A stretch of 64,000 nucleotides of DNA, from the NCBI GenBank assembly GCA_016195915.1, contig JACPYS010000058.1, positions 124,001-188,000 of the forward strand, given 5' to 3'. Below are positions 12,794-21,252 of this stretch, piece by piece. The stretch comes from Betaproteobacteria bacterium. GTDB taxonomy: Bacteria; Pseudomonadota; Gammaproteobacteria; Burkholderiales; SG8-39. The notes beneath the pieces were generated by a model. The model searched no databases, was not told the origin of the DNA, and worked only from the letters and a program-made list of their open reading frames with translations. How positions within the stretch are numbered: the stretch's first letter is position 1; each line of letters begins with the position of its first letter. The position numbers and the translations under genes are program-made.

Positions 12794-14070
12794 ACGTCCA
12801 GTTGCGGCGAAATGCCGATCTCGCGCAAGCGCTCGCGCAGGCGAGCCGGGTCATGGGGCGGGTTCTGGAAGGCCAAAGTCTGTCAGACGCACGGGAGGTC
12901 CAAGCGAAGACCGCTTCCAGCGCCGCGGTCACCGACCTTGCGTACGGCGCACTGCGCCGGTTCGGCAGAGATCAGGCCGTCTTGCGCGCCCTTTCGGCGC
13001 GAGGGCAGATCGAACCGGGCCTGAGAGCGCTGTTGCTGGTCTCGCTTGCCGCGCTGGAATCGGGGCGATACGCGAATTACACGGTCGTCGATCAGGCGGT
13101 GCACGCGTGCGTGCACCTGCGCAAGCAGCGAGTTCAAGGTTTCGTGAATGCAATACTGCGCGCGTACCTGCGCGAACGGGAGCGCCTTGCGCCGATTCTC
13201 GAGGCGAATCCGGAGGCACGGTTCCAGCACCCGGAATGGTGGATTCGGCGAGTACGCGAAGCTTATCCTGTCCTCTGGGAGCGGGTGCTCGAAGGCGGGA
13301 ACACGCACCCCCCCATGTGCGTGCGCGTCAACCGGCGCCGTTGCGACCCCGAGGCGTATCTTGTGGGGCTTGCGGCCTGCGCCATCGCAGCGCGTCGCGC
13401 CGGGCACTCGGCGCTGCTTCTGCAAAAGCCGGTTCCGGTCGAGCGATTGCCGGGGTTTGCGCAAGGCGACGTCTCGGTACAGGATGCCGGCGCACAGCGC
13501 GCCGCTGAGCTGATGGACCTTGCCCATGGCCAGCGGGTATTGGATGCCTGCGCTGCGCCGGGTGGCAAGGCCGCGCACATCCTCGAGCTTGCAGACGTTG
13601 AACTGACTGCGCTCGATATCGATCCCGCGCGCTGTTCGACGATTACGCAGAATCTCGCGCGGCTGGGCATGCACGCGGAAGTTCGTGCGGCGGACTGTAC
13701 GCTTCCCGGCGGTTGGTGGGACGGGCGCGCGTACGACCGCATCCTCGCAGATGTCCCCTGCACCGCCTCGGGAATCGCGCGTCGGCGTCCTGATGTGAAA
13801 TGGCTGCGGCGTGAATCCGATCTGGCCGGTTTCGCGGCACGACAATATGCGATCGTGTCCGCGCTTTGGCAGACGCTCGCTCCGGGTGGTAAATTGCTGT
13901 ACGTCACATGCTCGATCTTCCCGGAGGAGAACGACGGCGTGGTCGAGGCGTTTCTCGCACGTACGCCGGAGGCGAGACGCGGGCAGCTGGTTGCCGGCGC
14001 GCCGGCGCAGCTGGTTCCGGACGAGGGGCAGGACGGTTTCTTCTTCGCAATTCTCGAGAAGGTTTGCTAG
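12790..14070 (+). CDS. rsmB: 16S rRNA (cytosine-967-C5)-methyltransferase RsmB
   Basis: SAM-dependent methyltransferase for C967 of 16S rRNA. The 426-residue product has an N-terminal NusB-like RNA-binding region (residues 1-140) and a C-terminal Rossmann methyltransferase domain with DACAAPGGKAAHILE (SAM site) and the paired cysteines of the family, including DVPCTASG and VTCSIFPEEN. GTG at 12790 is taken as the start: it overlaps the fmt stop (GTGA), gives MNVQLRRNADLAQAL, and matches the usual family N-terminus. A start at 12673 would lie inside fmt. Confidence 0.95.
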   Translation: MNVQLRRNADLAQALAQASRVMGRVLEGQSLSDAREVQAKTASSAAVTDLAYGALRRFGRDQAVLRALSARGQIEPGLRALLLVSLAALESGRYANYTVVDQAVHACVHLRKQRVQGFVNAILRAYLRERERLAPILEANPEARFQHPEWWIRRVREAYPVLWERVLEGGNTHPPMCVRVNRRRCDPEAYLVGLAACAIAARRAGHSALLLQKPVPVERLPGFAQGDVSVQDAGAQRAAELMDLAHGQRVLDACAAPGGKAAHILELADVELTALDIDPARCSTITQNLARLGMHAEVRAADCTLPGGWWDGRAYDRILADVPCTASGIARRRPDVKWLRRESDLAGFAARQYAIVSALWQTLAPGGKLLYVTCSIFPEENDGVVEAFLARTPEARRGQLVAGAPAQLVPDEGQDGFFFAILEKVC

Positions 14071-14079
14071 AGCGGTGCG

Positions 14080-14748
14080 ATGCGCGGCGTGTTGCTGATC
14101 CTCAGGTTCGTTGCCGCGGTCGCGTTGCTGTCCGGCGTGGCGCGGCTTGTGTGCGCCGATGAGATTGAGGTGCGGGACGTCCGGCTTGACGAAGTCGAGG
14201 AAGGCGTTGTTCTCAGTGCCGATTTCGCGTTCGATTTCAGCCCCAGGCTTGCACACGCGGTCGCCAGCGGCGTGCCGTTGTATTTTCTCGTCGAGTTCGA
14301 ACTGACCAGGCCGCGCTGGTACTGGTTCGACGAAAAGGCAGCCGCGCGCCGCCAGCATGTTCGGCTCTCATACCACGCGATTTCGCGCCAGTACCGGCTG
14401 TCGACGGGCGCGCTGCAGCAAAGCTTTGCCAGCGTTGGCGAAGCGCTCGCGGTGCTGCGCAGGTTGCGCAACTGGCTGGTGCTCGAGCGCGGTATGGCGC
14501 TCTCGGATGCCGACTACCAGGCGGAGGTGCGCCTTCGGCTGGATCTCTCCTTGCTGCCAAAACCATTTCAGGTGAGCGCCCTCACCAGTAGCGAATTGCG
14601 GCTGGAATCGGGATGGCGGCGGTTTGAATTTCATCCCTCGCCGGCGTTCTTCGCCGCCCAGCCGGTGCCCGAGCGTGGCACCGACAAGCCGGAGTCCGCG
14701 GAAAAGAGTGCCGGACCGGGAGCGTCCGGTGAGGCGGCGGCGCGATGA
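14080..14748 (+). CDS. DUF4390 family exported protein
   Basis: 222-residue protein with an N-terminal signal peptide (LLILRFVAAVALLSGVARLVCA) followed by a beta-rich region with YFLVEFELTRPRWYWFDEK and HVRLSYHAISRQYRLS, features of DUF4390. The family has no firm function, but its gene regularly lies between rsmB and the NtrY-like sensor gene in Betaproteobacteria, as here. It overlaps the kinase gene by 4 bases (ATGA), so the two are probably co-translated. A periplasmic role tied to the sensor is an inference only. Confidence 0.8.
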   Translation: MRGVLLILRFVAAVALLSGVARLVCADEIEVRDVRLDEVEEGVVLSADFAFDFSPRLAHAVASGVPLYFLVEFELTRPRWYWFDEKAAARRQHVRLSYHAISRQYRLSTGALQQSFASVGEALAVLRRLRNWLVLERGMALSDADYQAEVRLRLDLSLLPKPFQVSALTSSELRLESGWRRFEFHPSPAFFAAQPVPERGTDKPESAEKSAGPGASGEAAAR

Positions 14749-16889
14749 AGACGTTGCTTATCCTGGGCAGCGCGCTCGCGGGCGTTCTGCTTTTCCTGTT
14801 GGCGACCGCGAGTGCCAACACCTCGCTGTTCGCAAGTCATTACCCGATTCTGCTCGGTTTGAACCTGGTGCTCGCCGCCGCGCTCGCGGCGCTGGTGGGA
14901 TATCAGCTGCTGGTACTGCGCCGCAGGCTTCGCGGGCGGGTGTTCGGCGCGCGCCTTTCGTTGCGGCTGCTGGTGCTTCTTGCAACGATGGCGGTGTTGC
15001 CGGGCGCACTGGTGTACACCGTATCGGTCCAGTTTCTCACCCGCTCGATCGAGTCGTGGTTTGATGTGCGCGTCGATGCCGCCCTTGAAGGCGGCATCAA
15101 TCTCGGCCAGTCGGCTCTCGACCAGATGCTCGCCGAACTCAACGGCAAAGCGCGCGCCATCGCCCTCGAACTCGGCGGCCGCTCGAATGAACAACAGGTG
15201 ATCGCCCTCAACCGGCTGCGCGAGCAGGCCGGGGTCGAGGAGGCGGTCATTGTGAGCGCTGTCGGACGGGTGGTGGCGAGCGCGAGCGACAGCGTCTCGC
15301 AGTTGCTGTCGGAACTCCCGACCCAGACCCAGTTGCGTCAGGCACGCTCTGGCCGCGGCCTCGCGACCATCGATGCGCCTGCCGGGCGACCGCTAGCTCT
15401 GCGAGCAATCGTGCCGCTCGCCGGGGCGTCGCTGAGTGACGAGGCGCGTTTTCTGCAATTGCGCCATCCGGTACCGGCGGGGTTTGCGGCTAACGCGGAA
15501 GCGGTGGAAGCGGTGTATCGGGACTACAAGGAACTGGCACTTTCCCGCCAAGGGCTGAAGCGCATTTATATCGTTACCCTGACGCTGGCATTGCTGATGG
15601 CGCTCACTTCGGCGATCTCGCTCGCTTTCATTCTGGCAGAGCGCCTGTCGGCACCGCTCGGGCATCTCGCACAGGCGACGCAGGCTGTCGCACGGGGCGA
15701 TTTCTCCCAGCGCCCGCCAGTGACCAGTCGCGACGAGTTGGGTGTTCTTACCGAGTCCTTCAACAGCATGACCAGTCAGCTCGACGAGGCGCGCCGCGCC
15801 GCTGAATTGACGCGAACGCAGCTCGAAGCCGCCAATGCGCACTTGGAGAGCATCCTTGCGAATCTTTCCACCGGAGTGCTGGTGTTCGACCGGGAACTGA
15901 CCCTTTCGATCGCGAATCGCGGTGCATCGGCGATCCTCGGCGACGCGCTCGCGAAGTGCACCGGCCGGCCGTTGGCCGCGTGGGACGGTCCAATCGAGAC
16001 CTTCGCCGTGCCAGTGAAGGAGCAGTTTCTGGCACACGGCGATGCGAACTGGCAACTCGAATTCGAGCACCGGAGCACGGGACAGATGCTGCTGGCGCGC
16101 GGATCGCACCTACCCACCGCGTCCGGCGGCGGCTATGTACTGGTGTTCGAAGACATTACCCGGCTGATCCAGGCACAGCGCGCCACGGCGTGGGCGGAAG
16201 TGGCGCGGCGCCTCGCGCACGAGATCAAGAACCCGCTCACCCCGATTCAGCTCTCGGCCGAGCGCTTGCAGGCCAAGCTCTCGGGCAAGCTTGCCGCGGA
16301 GGACGCCGGCGTGCTTTCGCGCAGCACGCAGACCATCATCAACCAGGTGGCGGCGCTCAAGTCGATGGTGGACGATTTCCGCGATTATTCCCGCCTGCCT
16401 GCGCCGCAGCTTGCGCCGCTCGATCTCAACGTACTCGTTGGCGAGGTGCTATCGATGTACGAAAACTCGAGCATTCCGGTTTGCGGCCGACTTTGCGGCG
16501 GATTGCCGCGCGTGCGCGCCGATGCCGCGCAGATTCGCCAGGTGATACACAACCTGGTGCAGAACGCCCAGGACGCGCTCGGAGCATCGCGCGAGCCGCG
16601 CGAATCTCCAGCCATTGACGTTCGCACGGAAACGGCGGGCGAACTGGTCTGCATGCGTATTTCGGACAACGGTGGCGGTTTTCCGGAGGAGATGATGCTG
16701 CGCGTGTTCGAACCGTACGCCACCACCAAGCCGCGCGGCACTGGTCTGGGACTTGCAATAGTGAAGAAGATTATCGACGAGCATCACGGCAGGATCGCAA
16801 TCGACAACCGGCCGAGACAGGGAGCGTCGGTGAGCGTGTTTCTTCCGGTTGCCCGCGTCGACGGCGCGGCAAAGGCAATTGCGGCATAG
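14745..16889 (+). CDS. ntrY: NtrY-like membrane sensor histidine kinase
   Basis: 714-residue sensor kinase. Hydrophobic segments near residues 1-25, 30-55 and 65-95 anchor the N-terminus; another near 265-300 (VTLTLALLMALTSAISLAFI) leads into a HAMP domain (LAQATQAVARGDFSQRPPV). A PAS-like region (ILANLSTGVLVFDRELTLSIANRGA) follows, then the phosphoacceptor H box RRLAHEIKNPLTPIQLSAERL at about residue 490, and the ATPase N, G1 and G2 boxes (NLVQNAQDAL, SDNGGGFPEE, GTGLGLAIVKKI). It lies 8 bases before ntrX, its likely cognate regulator. The input signal cannot be read from the sequence. Confidence 0.93.
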   Translation: MKTLLILGSALAGVLLFLLATASANTSLFASHYPILLGLNLVLAAALAALVGYQLLVLRRRLRGRVFGARLSLRLLVLLATMAVLPGALVYTVSVQFLTRSIESWFDVRVDAALEGGINLGQSALDQMLAELNGKARAIALELGGRSNEQQVIALNRLREQAGVEEAVIVSAVGRVVASASDSVSQLLSELPTQTQLRQARSGRGLATIDAPAGRPLALRAIVPLAGASLSDEARFLQLRHPVPAGFAANAEAVEAVYRDYKELALSRQGLKRIYIVTLTLALLMALTSAISLAFILAERLSAPLGHLAQATQAVARGDFSQRPPVTSRDELGVLTESFNSMTSQLDEARRAAELTRTQLEAANAHLESILANLSTGVLVFDRELTLSIANRGASAILGDALAKCTGRPLAAWDGPIETFAVPVKEQFLAHGDANWQLEFEHRSTGQMLLARGSHLPTASGGGYVLVFEDITRLIQAQRATAWAEVARRLAHEIKNPLTPIQLSAERLQAKLSGKLAAEDAGVLSRSTQTIINQVAALKSMVDDFRDYSRLPAPQLAPLDLNVLVGEVLSMYENSSIPVCGRLCGGLPRVRADAAQIRQVIHNLVQNAQDALGASREPRESPAIDVRTETAGELVCMRISDNGGGFPEEMMLRVFEPYATTKPRGTGLGLAIVKKIIDEHHGRIAIDNRPRQGASVSVFLPVARVDGAAKAIAA

Positions 16890-16897
16890 GCGGGCGC

Positions 16898-18148
16898 ATG
16901 GCACAGATCCTGGTCATCGATGACGAAGTCGGAATCCGCGAGCTGCTATCGGAGATTCTCACTGACGAGGGCCACCAGGTGCTGCTGGCCGAGAACGCGC
17001 AGGCCGCGCGCAAGCTGCGCGAGCACGGCCGCCCGGATCTGGTGCTGCTCGATATCTGGATGCCCGACACCGATGGCATTTCGCTGCTCAAGGAGTGGGC
17101 AGCGAGCGGCCAGCTCACCATGCCGGTGGTGATGATGTCGGGTCACGGCACGATCGAAACGGCCGTGGAGGCCACGCGCATCGGGGCGATGGATTTCCTC
17201 GAAAAGCCGATTGCGCTCCAGCGCCTGCTCGGCACGGTCAAGCGCGCGCTGCGCAATCAGGAGATCGCGGGGCCTCAACCGTTGGCGATCGCCGCGCTCG
17301 GCCGCTCGGCGGCACTCGCGGAGCTCAAGAAACGCCTGGCGCAGGTGGCCACGGTAGGAACGCCGCTGCTGCTGCGAGGCGAGCGCGGCATGCAGGCGGA
17401 ACTGTTCGCGCGTTTTCTGCTCGCCGCGGGAGCACCGTTTCTTGCCGGTGCGGAAATGCTCGCCGAGCCTCCCTCGGAGGTACTGGCACGTGCGGCGGGC
17501 GGAATCCTGTTCATCCCCGATCTGTCGCAACTTGCGCGCATTGAGCAGAAGAACCTCGAGTTCCTGCTCGCGCGCAGCGAGCGCAATCGCGCACGCGTGG
17601 TTACTTACTCGCCGGTCGAGCCGCGCCTGCTGGTTGAGCGCCACGAATACGATCCGGATCTTGCCGCACGGCTGTCCGAGCTGACTCTGGCGCTGCCGCC
17701 GCTGCGCGCGTTCGCCGAGGACATCCCCGATATCGCCTCGCTGATACTTGTGCAACTGGTCGAGGCGCGAGTCTGTCCGGCGCGGCGCTTTTCCACTGCG
17801 TCTCTGAACGGGATGCGCCAGCATGCCTGGCCGGGCAATCTGGCGGAACTCGAAGCCGTGGTGAGAAGCCTGGCACTGACCTCACTGGACGAGGAGGTAC
17901 AGTTCGACGATTTCGAGCGCGTGATTTCGGCTTACTCGGCGCCGCAGACCTCCGGCGAACTGCAGCTCGATCGCCCGTATCGCGACGCGCGCGAGACTTT
18001 CGAGAAGTTGTATTTCGAGTATCAGCTTGCACGCGAGCATGGCAGCATGTCGCGCATCGCCGAGCGGACCGGATTGGAGCGAACGCACCTTTACCGCAAG
18101 TTGAAGGCGCTGGGGATTTCTCCAGGCGGGAAGAAGGACGAGGAGTAG
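16898..18148 (+). CDS. ntrX: NtrX-like response regulator with degenerate AAA+ domain
   Basis: 416-residue regulator with three parts. The receiver domain (residues 1-120) is intact: acidic pocket VIDDE, phosphoacceptor Asp in LLDIWMPDTDG near residue 51, conserved Lys in DFLEKPIAL. The central sigma-54 activator-like domain (about 135-330) is degraded: the Walker A position reads LLLRGERGMQAELFARF without the GK(T/E) lysine, no GAFTGA loop is present, and the Walker B position reads ILFIPDLSQL. The C-terminal Fis-type helix-turn-helix is intact (MSRIAERTGLERTHLYRKLKALGI). It should still be phosphorylated and bind DNA, but it is unlikely to hydrolyse ATP or open sigma-54 promoters. Confidence 0.92.
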   Translation: MAQILVIDDEVGIRELLSEILTDEGHQVLLAENAQAARKLREHGRPDLVLLDIWMPDTDGISLLKEWAASGQLTMPVVMMSGHGTIETAVEATRIGAMDFLEKPIALQRLLGTVKRALRNQEIAGPQPLAIAALGRSAALAELKKRLAQVATVGTPLLLRGERGMQAELFARFLLAAGAPFLAGAEMLAEPPSEVLARAAGGILFIPDLSQLARIEQKNLEFLLARSERNRARVVTYSPVEPRLLVERHEYDPDLAARLSELTLALPPLRAFAEDIPDIASLILVQLVEARVCPARRFSTASLNGMRQHAWPGNLAELEAVVRSLALTSLDEEVQFDDFERVISAYSAPQTSGELQLDRPYRDARETFEKLYFEYQLAREHGSMSRIAERTGLERTHLYRKLKALGISPGGKKDEE

Positions 18149-18206
18149 CGCTCGCGGGGCGCGGAATGGGCATACAATTGCCGCCTTTTCGGGGCGGAGA
18201 TTCCGC

Positions 18207-19580
18207 TTGAAGATTGTCATTCTCGGTGCCGGGCAGGTCGGCGCCTCGGTCGCCGAAAATCTCGTCTCGGAGCAAAACGACATCACCGTCGTTGATGTCG
18301 ACCTGCAACGCCTGCGTTTGATGCAGGACCGCCTGGATCTGCGTACCGTCACAGGAAGCGCGGCGCATCCGTCGGTGCTGGCCGAAGCGGGCGCTGCCGA
18401 CGCCGACCTCCTGATCGCGGTGACGCAGAGCGACGAGACCAATCTGGTCGCGTGCAAGCTGGCCGCGCAGATCTTCAACGTTCCGCGCAGGATTGCGCGC
18501 ATTCGCGCTACCGATTTCCTAGACAACGACCGCATTTTCGGCAAGGAATTGTTCGAAGTCGATCTGGCGATCTGCCCGGAACAGGTGCTGACGGACTACA
18601 TCGTCCGGCTGGTCGAATTTCCGGAGGCGCTGCAGGTGCTCGAATTCGCCGGCAGCAAGGTGTCCCTGGTCGGGGTGCGGGCGTTCGGCGGGGGGCCACT
18701 GGTCGGGCACCCGCTCAAGGATCTGCGCAAGCACGTCCCCAACGTAGACGCGAGGATCGTCGCGATTTTCCGCAAGGACGCGCCGATCGTGCCAGATGGC
18801 GATAGCGTGATCGAGGCCGACGACGAGGTGTTCTGCCTGGCGGCGACCAAGGACATCCGCGAGGTGATGCGCGAGCTGCGGCGCATGGACCGGCCCGTGA
18901 AACGCGTCATGATCGCCGGCGGCGGCAACATCGGCCTGCGCCTGGCGCGCGCGCTCGAGTCCGATTATTCGGTGCGTGTGATCGAGCACAACAAGCGCCG
19001 CTGCGAAATGCTGGCCTCGCGGGTGGACAAGGCGCTGGTGCTGAGCGGCGACGCCACTGACGAGGAACTGCTCGATCAGGAGAACATCGGCGAGATGGAC
19101 CTTTTCTGCGCAGTCACCAACGATGACGAGAACAACATCATGTCGTCGCTGCTCGCCAAGCGCATGGGCGCGCGGCGCGTGGTCGCGCTGATCAACCGCC
19201 GTTCCTACGTCGATCTGCTGCAAAGCGGCCAGATCGACATTGCGATCTCTCCCGCGCAGGCCACCATCGGCAAATTGCTCGCGCATGTGCGCCGCGGCGA
19301 TGTGGCTGCCGTGCACAGCCTGCGACGCGGCGCCGCCGAGGCGTTGGAGGCGATCGCCCATGGAGATGTGCGCACAAGCCGCGTGATCGGCAAGCGCATC
19401 GAGCAGATCGAGCTGCCCCGGGGCGTGATCATCGGTGCCGTGGTGCGCGGCGAGCAGGTAATCATGGCCCATCATGACACGACGATCGAGGCCGAGGACC
19501 ACGTGATTGTGTTTGTCGCCAACAAGCGCACCATCCCGCAGGTCGAAAAGCTCTTCCAGGTGGGATACGGTTTCCTGTAA
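18207..19580 (+). CDS. trkA: Trk potassium uptake system protein TrkA
   Basis: Cytosolic NAD-binding regulatory subunit of the Trk K+ transporter. The 457-residue protein is a tandem duplication: each half has a RCK-N Rossmann domain (ILGAGQVGASVAENL at the start; IAGGGNIGLRLARALE near residue 237) followed by a RCK-C domain. It lies 59 bases after ntrX and 3 bases before trkH, its membrane partner. The arrangement ntrYX-trkAH is common in Betaproteobacteria. Confidence 0.97.
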   Translation: MKIVILGAGQVGASVAENLVSEQNDITVVDVDLQRLRLMQDRLDLRTVTGSAAHPSVLAEAGAADADLLIAVTQSDETNLVACKLAAQIFNVPRRIARIRATDFLDNDRIFGKELFEVDLAICPEQVLTDYIVRLVEFPEALQVLEFAGSKVSLVGVRAFGGGPLVGHPLKDLRKHVPNVDARIVAIFRKDAPIVPDGDSVIEADDEVFCLAATKDIREVMRELRRMDRPVKRVMIAGGGNIGLRLARALESDYSVRVIEHNKRRCEMLASRVDKALVLSGDATDEELLDQENIGEMDLFCAVTNDDENNIMSSLLAKRMGARRVVALINRRSYVDLLQSGQIDIAISPAQATIGKLLAHVRRGDVAAVHSLRRGAAEALEAIAHGDVRTSRVIGKRIEQIELPRGVIIGAVVRGEQVIMAHHDTTIEAEDHVIVFVANKRTIPQVEKLFQVGYGFL

Positions 19581-19583
19581 GAC

Positions 19584-21038
19584 ATGCACGTAGCGCCCGT
19601 CCTGCGTGTCCTCAGCCTGGTGATCCTGCTGTTCGCCATGTGCATGCTGGTGCCGCTGGGAGTGTCCATCGGGCTGGGCGATGCCGCCGAGTTTGCCTAT
19701 GACGAGGCGGTGCTGCTCACCTTCACCTGCGGTGCCGTGCTGTGGGGTTCGACACGCAAGGCGACGCGCGAACTGCGGGTGCGCGACGGATTTCTTCTGG
19801 TGGTGCTGGTATGGACGGTGTTGCCAGCGCTTGCCACGCTGCCCCTGATGATTTTTCTGCCCCAGCTTGGTTTCACCGACGCCTATTTCGAGACCATGTC
19901 CGGGCTTACAACCACCGGCGCGACGGTGCTCTCGGGCCTCGACCAACTGCCCGCCTCCATCAACGTTTGGCGCCATTTCCTGGTCTGGCTGGGCGGCATG
20001 GGCATCCTCGTGCTGACGGTCGCCATTCTGCCGCTGCTCGGCGTCGGCGGATCGCAGCTCTACAAGGCCGAGACCCCGGGTCCGATGAAGGACACCAAGC
20101 TCACGCCGCGCATCACCGAGACGGCCAAGGGGCTATACCTGGTTTACGCCGGAATCACGGTCGCCTGTGTCCTTAGCTATCGCTGGGCGGGCATGAGCTG
20201 GTTCGATGCCTTCTGCCATGCGTTCTCCACCATGGGGCTGGGCGGCTTCTCGACGCACGACGCGAGCTTCGGACATTTCAACTCGGTCGCGATCGAAGCT
20301 GTAGCGATCTTCTTCATGCTCGTCGCCGGCATCAATTTCGGTACCCACTTTCTCGCGTGGCGGCACCTGAGCCTGCGGCCGTATCGCGTCGATCCCGAAG
20401 CCTGGCTGTTCCTGGCGGTGACGATCGCGAGTTGCCTGTTCATTGCATGGTACCTTCTCGGCAACCTGATCTACACCGACTACCTCACCGCGCTGCGTTA
20501 CTCGGCGTTCAACGTCGTGTCGATCGCCACGACCACCGGGTACTCGAACACGGATTTCGACCTTTGGCCGATATTTGCACCCTTGTGGATGCTATTCCTG
20601 TGCAGTTTCAGCACCTGCTCCGGCTCGACCGGGGGCGGCATCAAGATGATCCGCGCGCGGATCCTGTTCCATCAGATGTTTCGCGAAATGCTCCGCATCA
20701 TCCATCCAAAGCTGTATTCCCCGGTCAAGCTGTCCGGCCAGCCCCTGGAGAACAACGTCGTGTTTGCCGTCCTGGCGTTTGCGTTTGCATACATGTGCAG
20801 CATCAGCGTCATGACCCTGATACTGACTGCGTCCGGGCTGGATGCAATCACGGCGTTTTCCGCAGTCGTGGCGTGCATCAACAACACCGGCCCCGGTCTC
20901 AATCAGGTCGGCCCGGCAACGACTTTCGCGGTGCTCAACGATTTCCAGACCTGGATTTGCACATTCGCCATGCTCCTGGGCCGGCTGGAACTGTTCACGC
21001 TGCTGGTCGTGATGACCCCGGCGTTCTGGCGAAAGTGA
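19584..21038 (+). CDS. trkH: Trk potassium transporter subunit TrkH
   Basis: 484-residue membrane subunit that forms the K+ pathway. Many hydrophobic helices and four selectivity-filter-like segments are seen, including SGLTTTGATVLSGLDQLP, FSTMGLGGFSTHDASFG, SIATTTGYSNTDFDLWP and ACINNTGPGLNQVGPA. Length is normal. It follows trkA after 3 bases and forms one operon with it. A weak terminator-like hairpin lies about 60 bases after the stop. Confidence 0.97.
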   Translation: MHVAPVLRVLSLVILLFAMCMLVPLGVSIGLGDAAEFAYDEAVLLTFTCGAVLWGSTRKATRELRVRDGFLLVVLVWTVLPALATLPLMIFLPQLGFTDAYFETMSGLTTTGATVLSGLDQLPASINVWRHFLVWLGGMGILVLTVAILPLLGVGGSQLYKAETPGPMKDTKLTPRITETAKGLYLVYAGITVACVLSYRWAGMSWFDAFCHAFSTMGLGGFSTHDASFGHFNSVAIEAVAIFFMLVAGINFGTHFLAWRHLSLRPYRVDPEAWLFLAVTIASCLFIAWYLLGNLIYTDYLTALRYSAFNVVSIATTTGYSNTDFDLWPIFAPLWMLFLCSFSTCSGSTGGGIKMIRARILFHQMFREMLRIIHPKLYSPVKLSGQPLENNVVFAVLAFAFAYMCSISVMTLILTASGLDAITAFSAVVACINNTGPGLNQVGPATTFAVLNDFQTWICTFAMLLGRLELFTLLVVMTPAFWRK

Positions 21039-21100
21039 CGCGCGTACCGGTGCATGCTGTTGCAAGTGGTGCTGGTGCGGCGCGACGAAATGGAGACGTC

Positions 21101-21127
21101 TTAAGCGGTGCTTAATCGGTTTTTTTC
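21101..21127 (+). terminator. Possible trkH terminator
   Basis: Perfect 6-bp hairpin TTAAGC-GGT-GCTTAA at 21101-21115, followed after four bases by a run of seven T at about 21120-21127. The stem is short and AT-rich, and the T run is separated from it, so this is only a moderate candidate. It overlaps the stop codon of the convergent thx gene. Confidence 0.4.
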
Positions 21128-21216
21128 TTTCTTATCGCAGCCCTGCCCGGGCGCTTCTTTCCGTAGCTGCCGTTGTTGACCTTGCCGCGTCGCGTGCGTT
21201 TGTCACCTTTGCCCAT
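21112..21216 (-). CDS. Small ribosomal protein Thx (bTHX)
   Basis: 34-residue, strongly basic product: it starts MGKGDKRTRRGKVNNGSYGK and continues KRPGRAAIRKKKTD. The opening MGKGDKRTRRGK and the following GxYGK match the Thx family of tiny 30S proteins that sit at the top of the 30S head. ATG is at 21214-21216, preceded by a strong AGGAGA at suitable spacing. It lies alone between trkH and metH on the metH strand. The gene is short and easily missed. Confidence 0.85.
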   Translation of the reverse strand: MGKGDKRTRRGKVNNGSYGKKRPGRAAIRKKKTD

Positions 21217-21252
21217 TGGTCTTCTCCTGTGTAGAAAGCGCGCGTCATTATG

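Noticed and set aside
12883-14358. Long open frame antisense to rsmB and the DUF4390 gene
   Set aside because: It is the shadow of strongly conserved genes in GC-rich DNA; the product has no recognisable domain.
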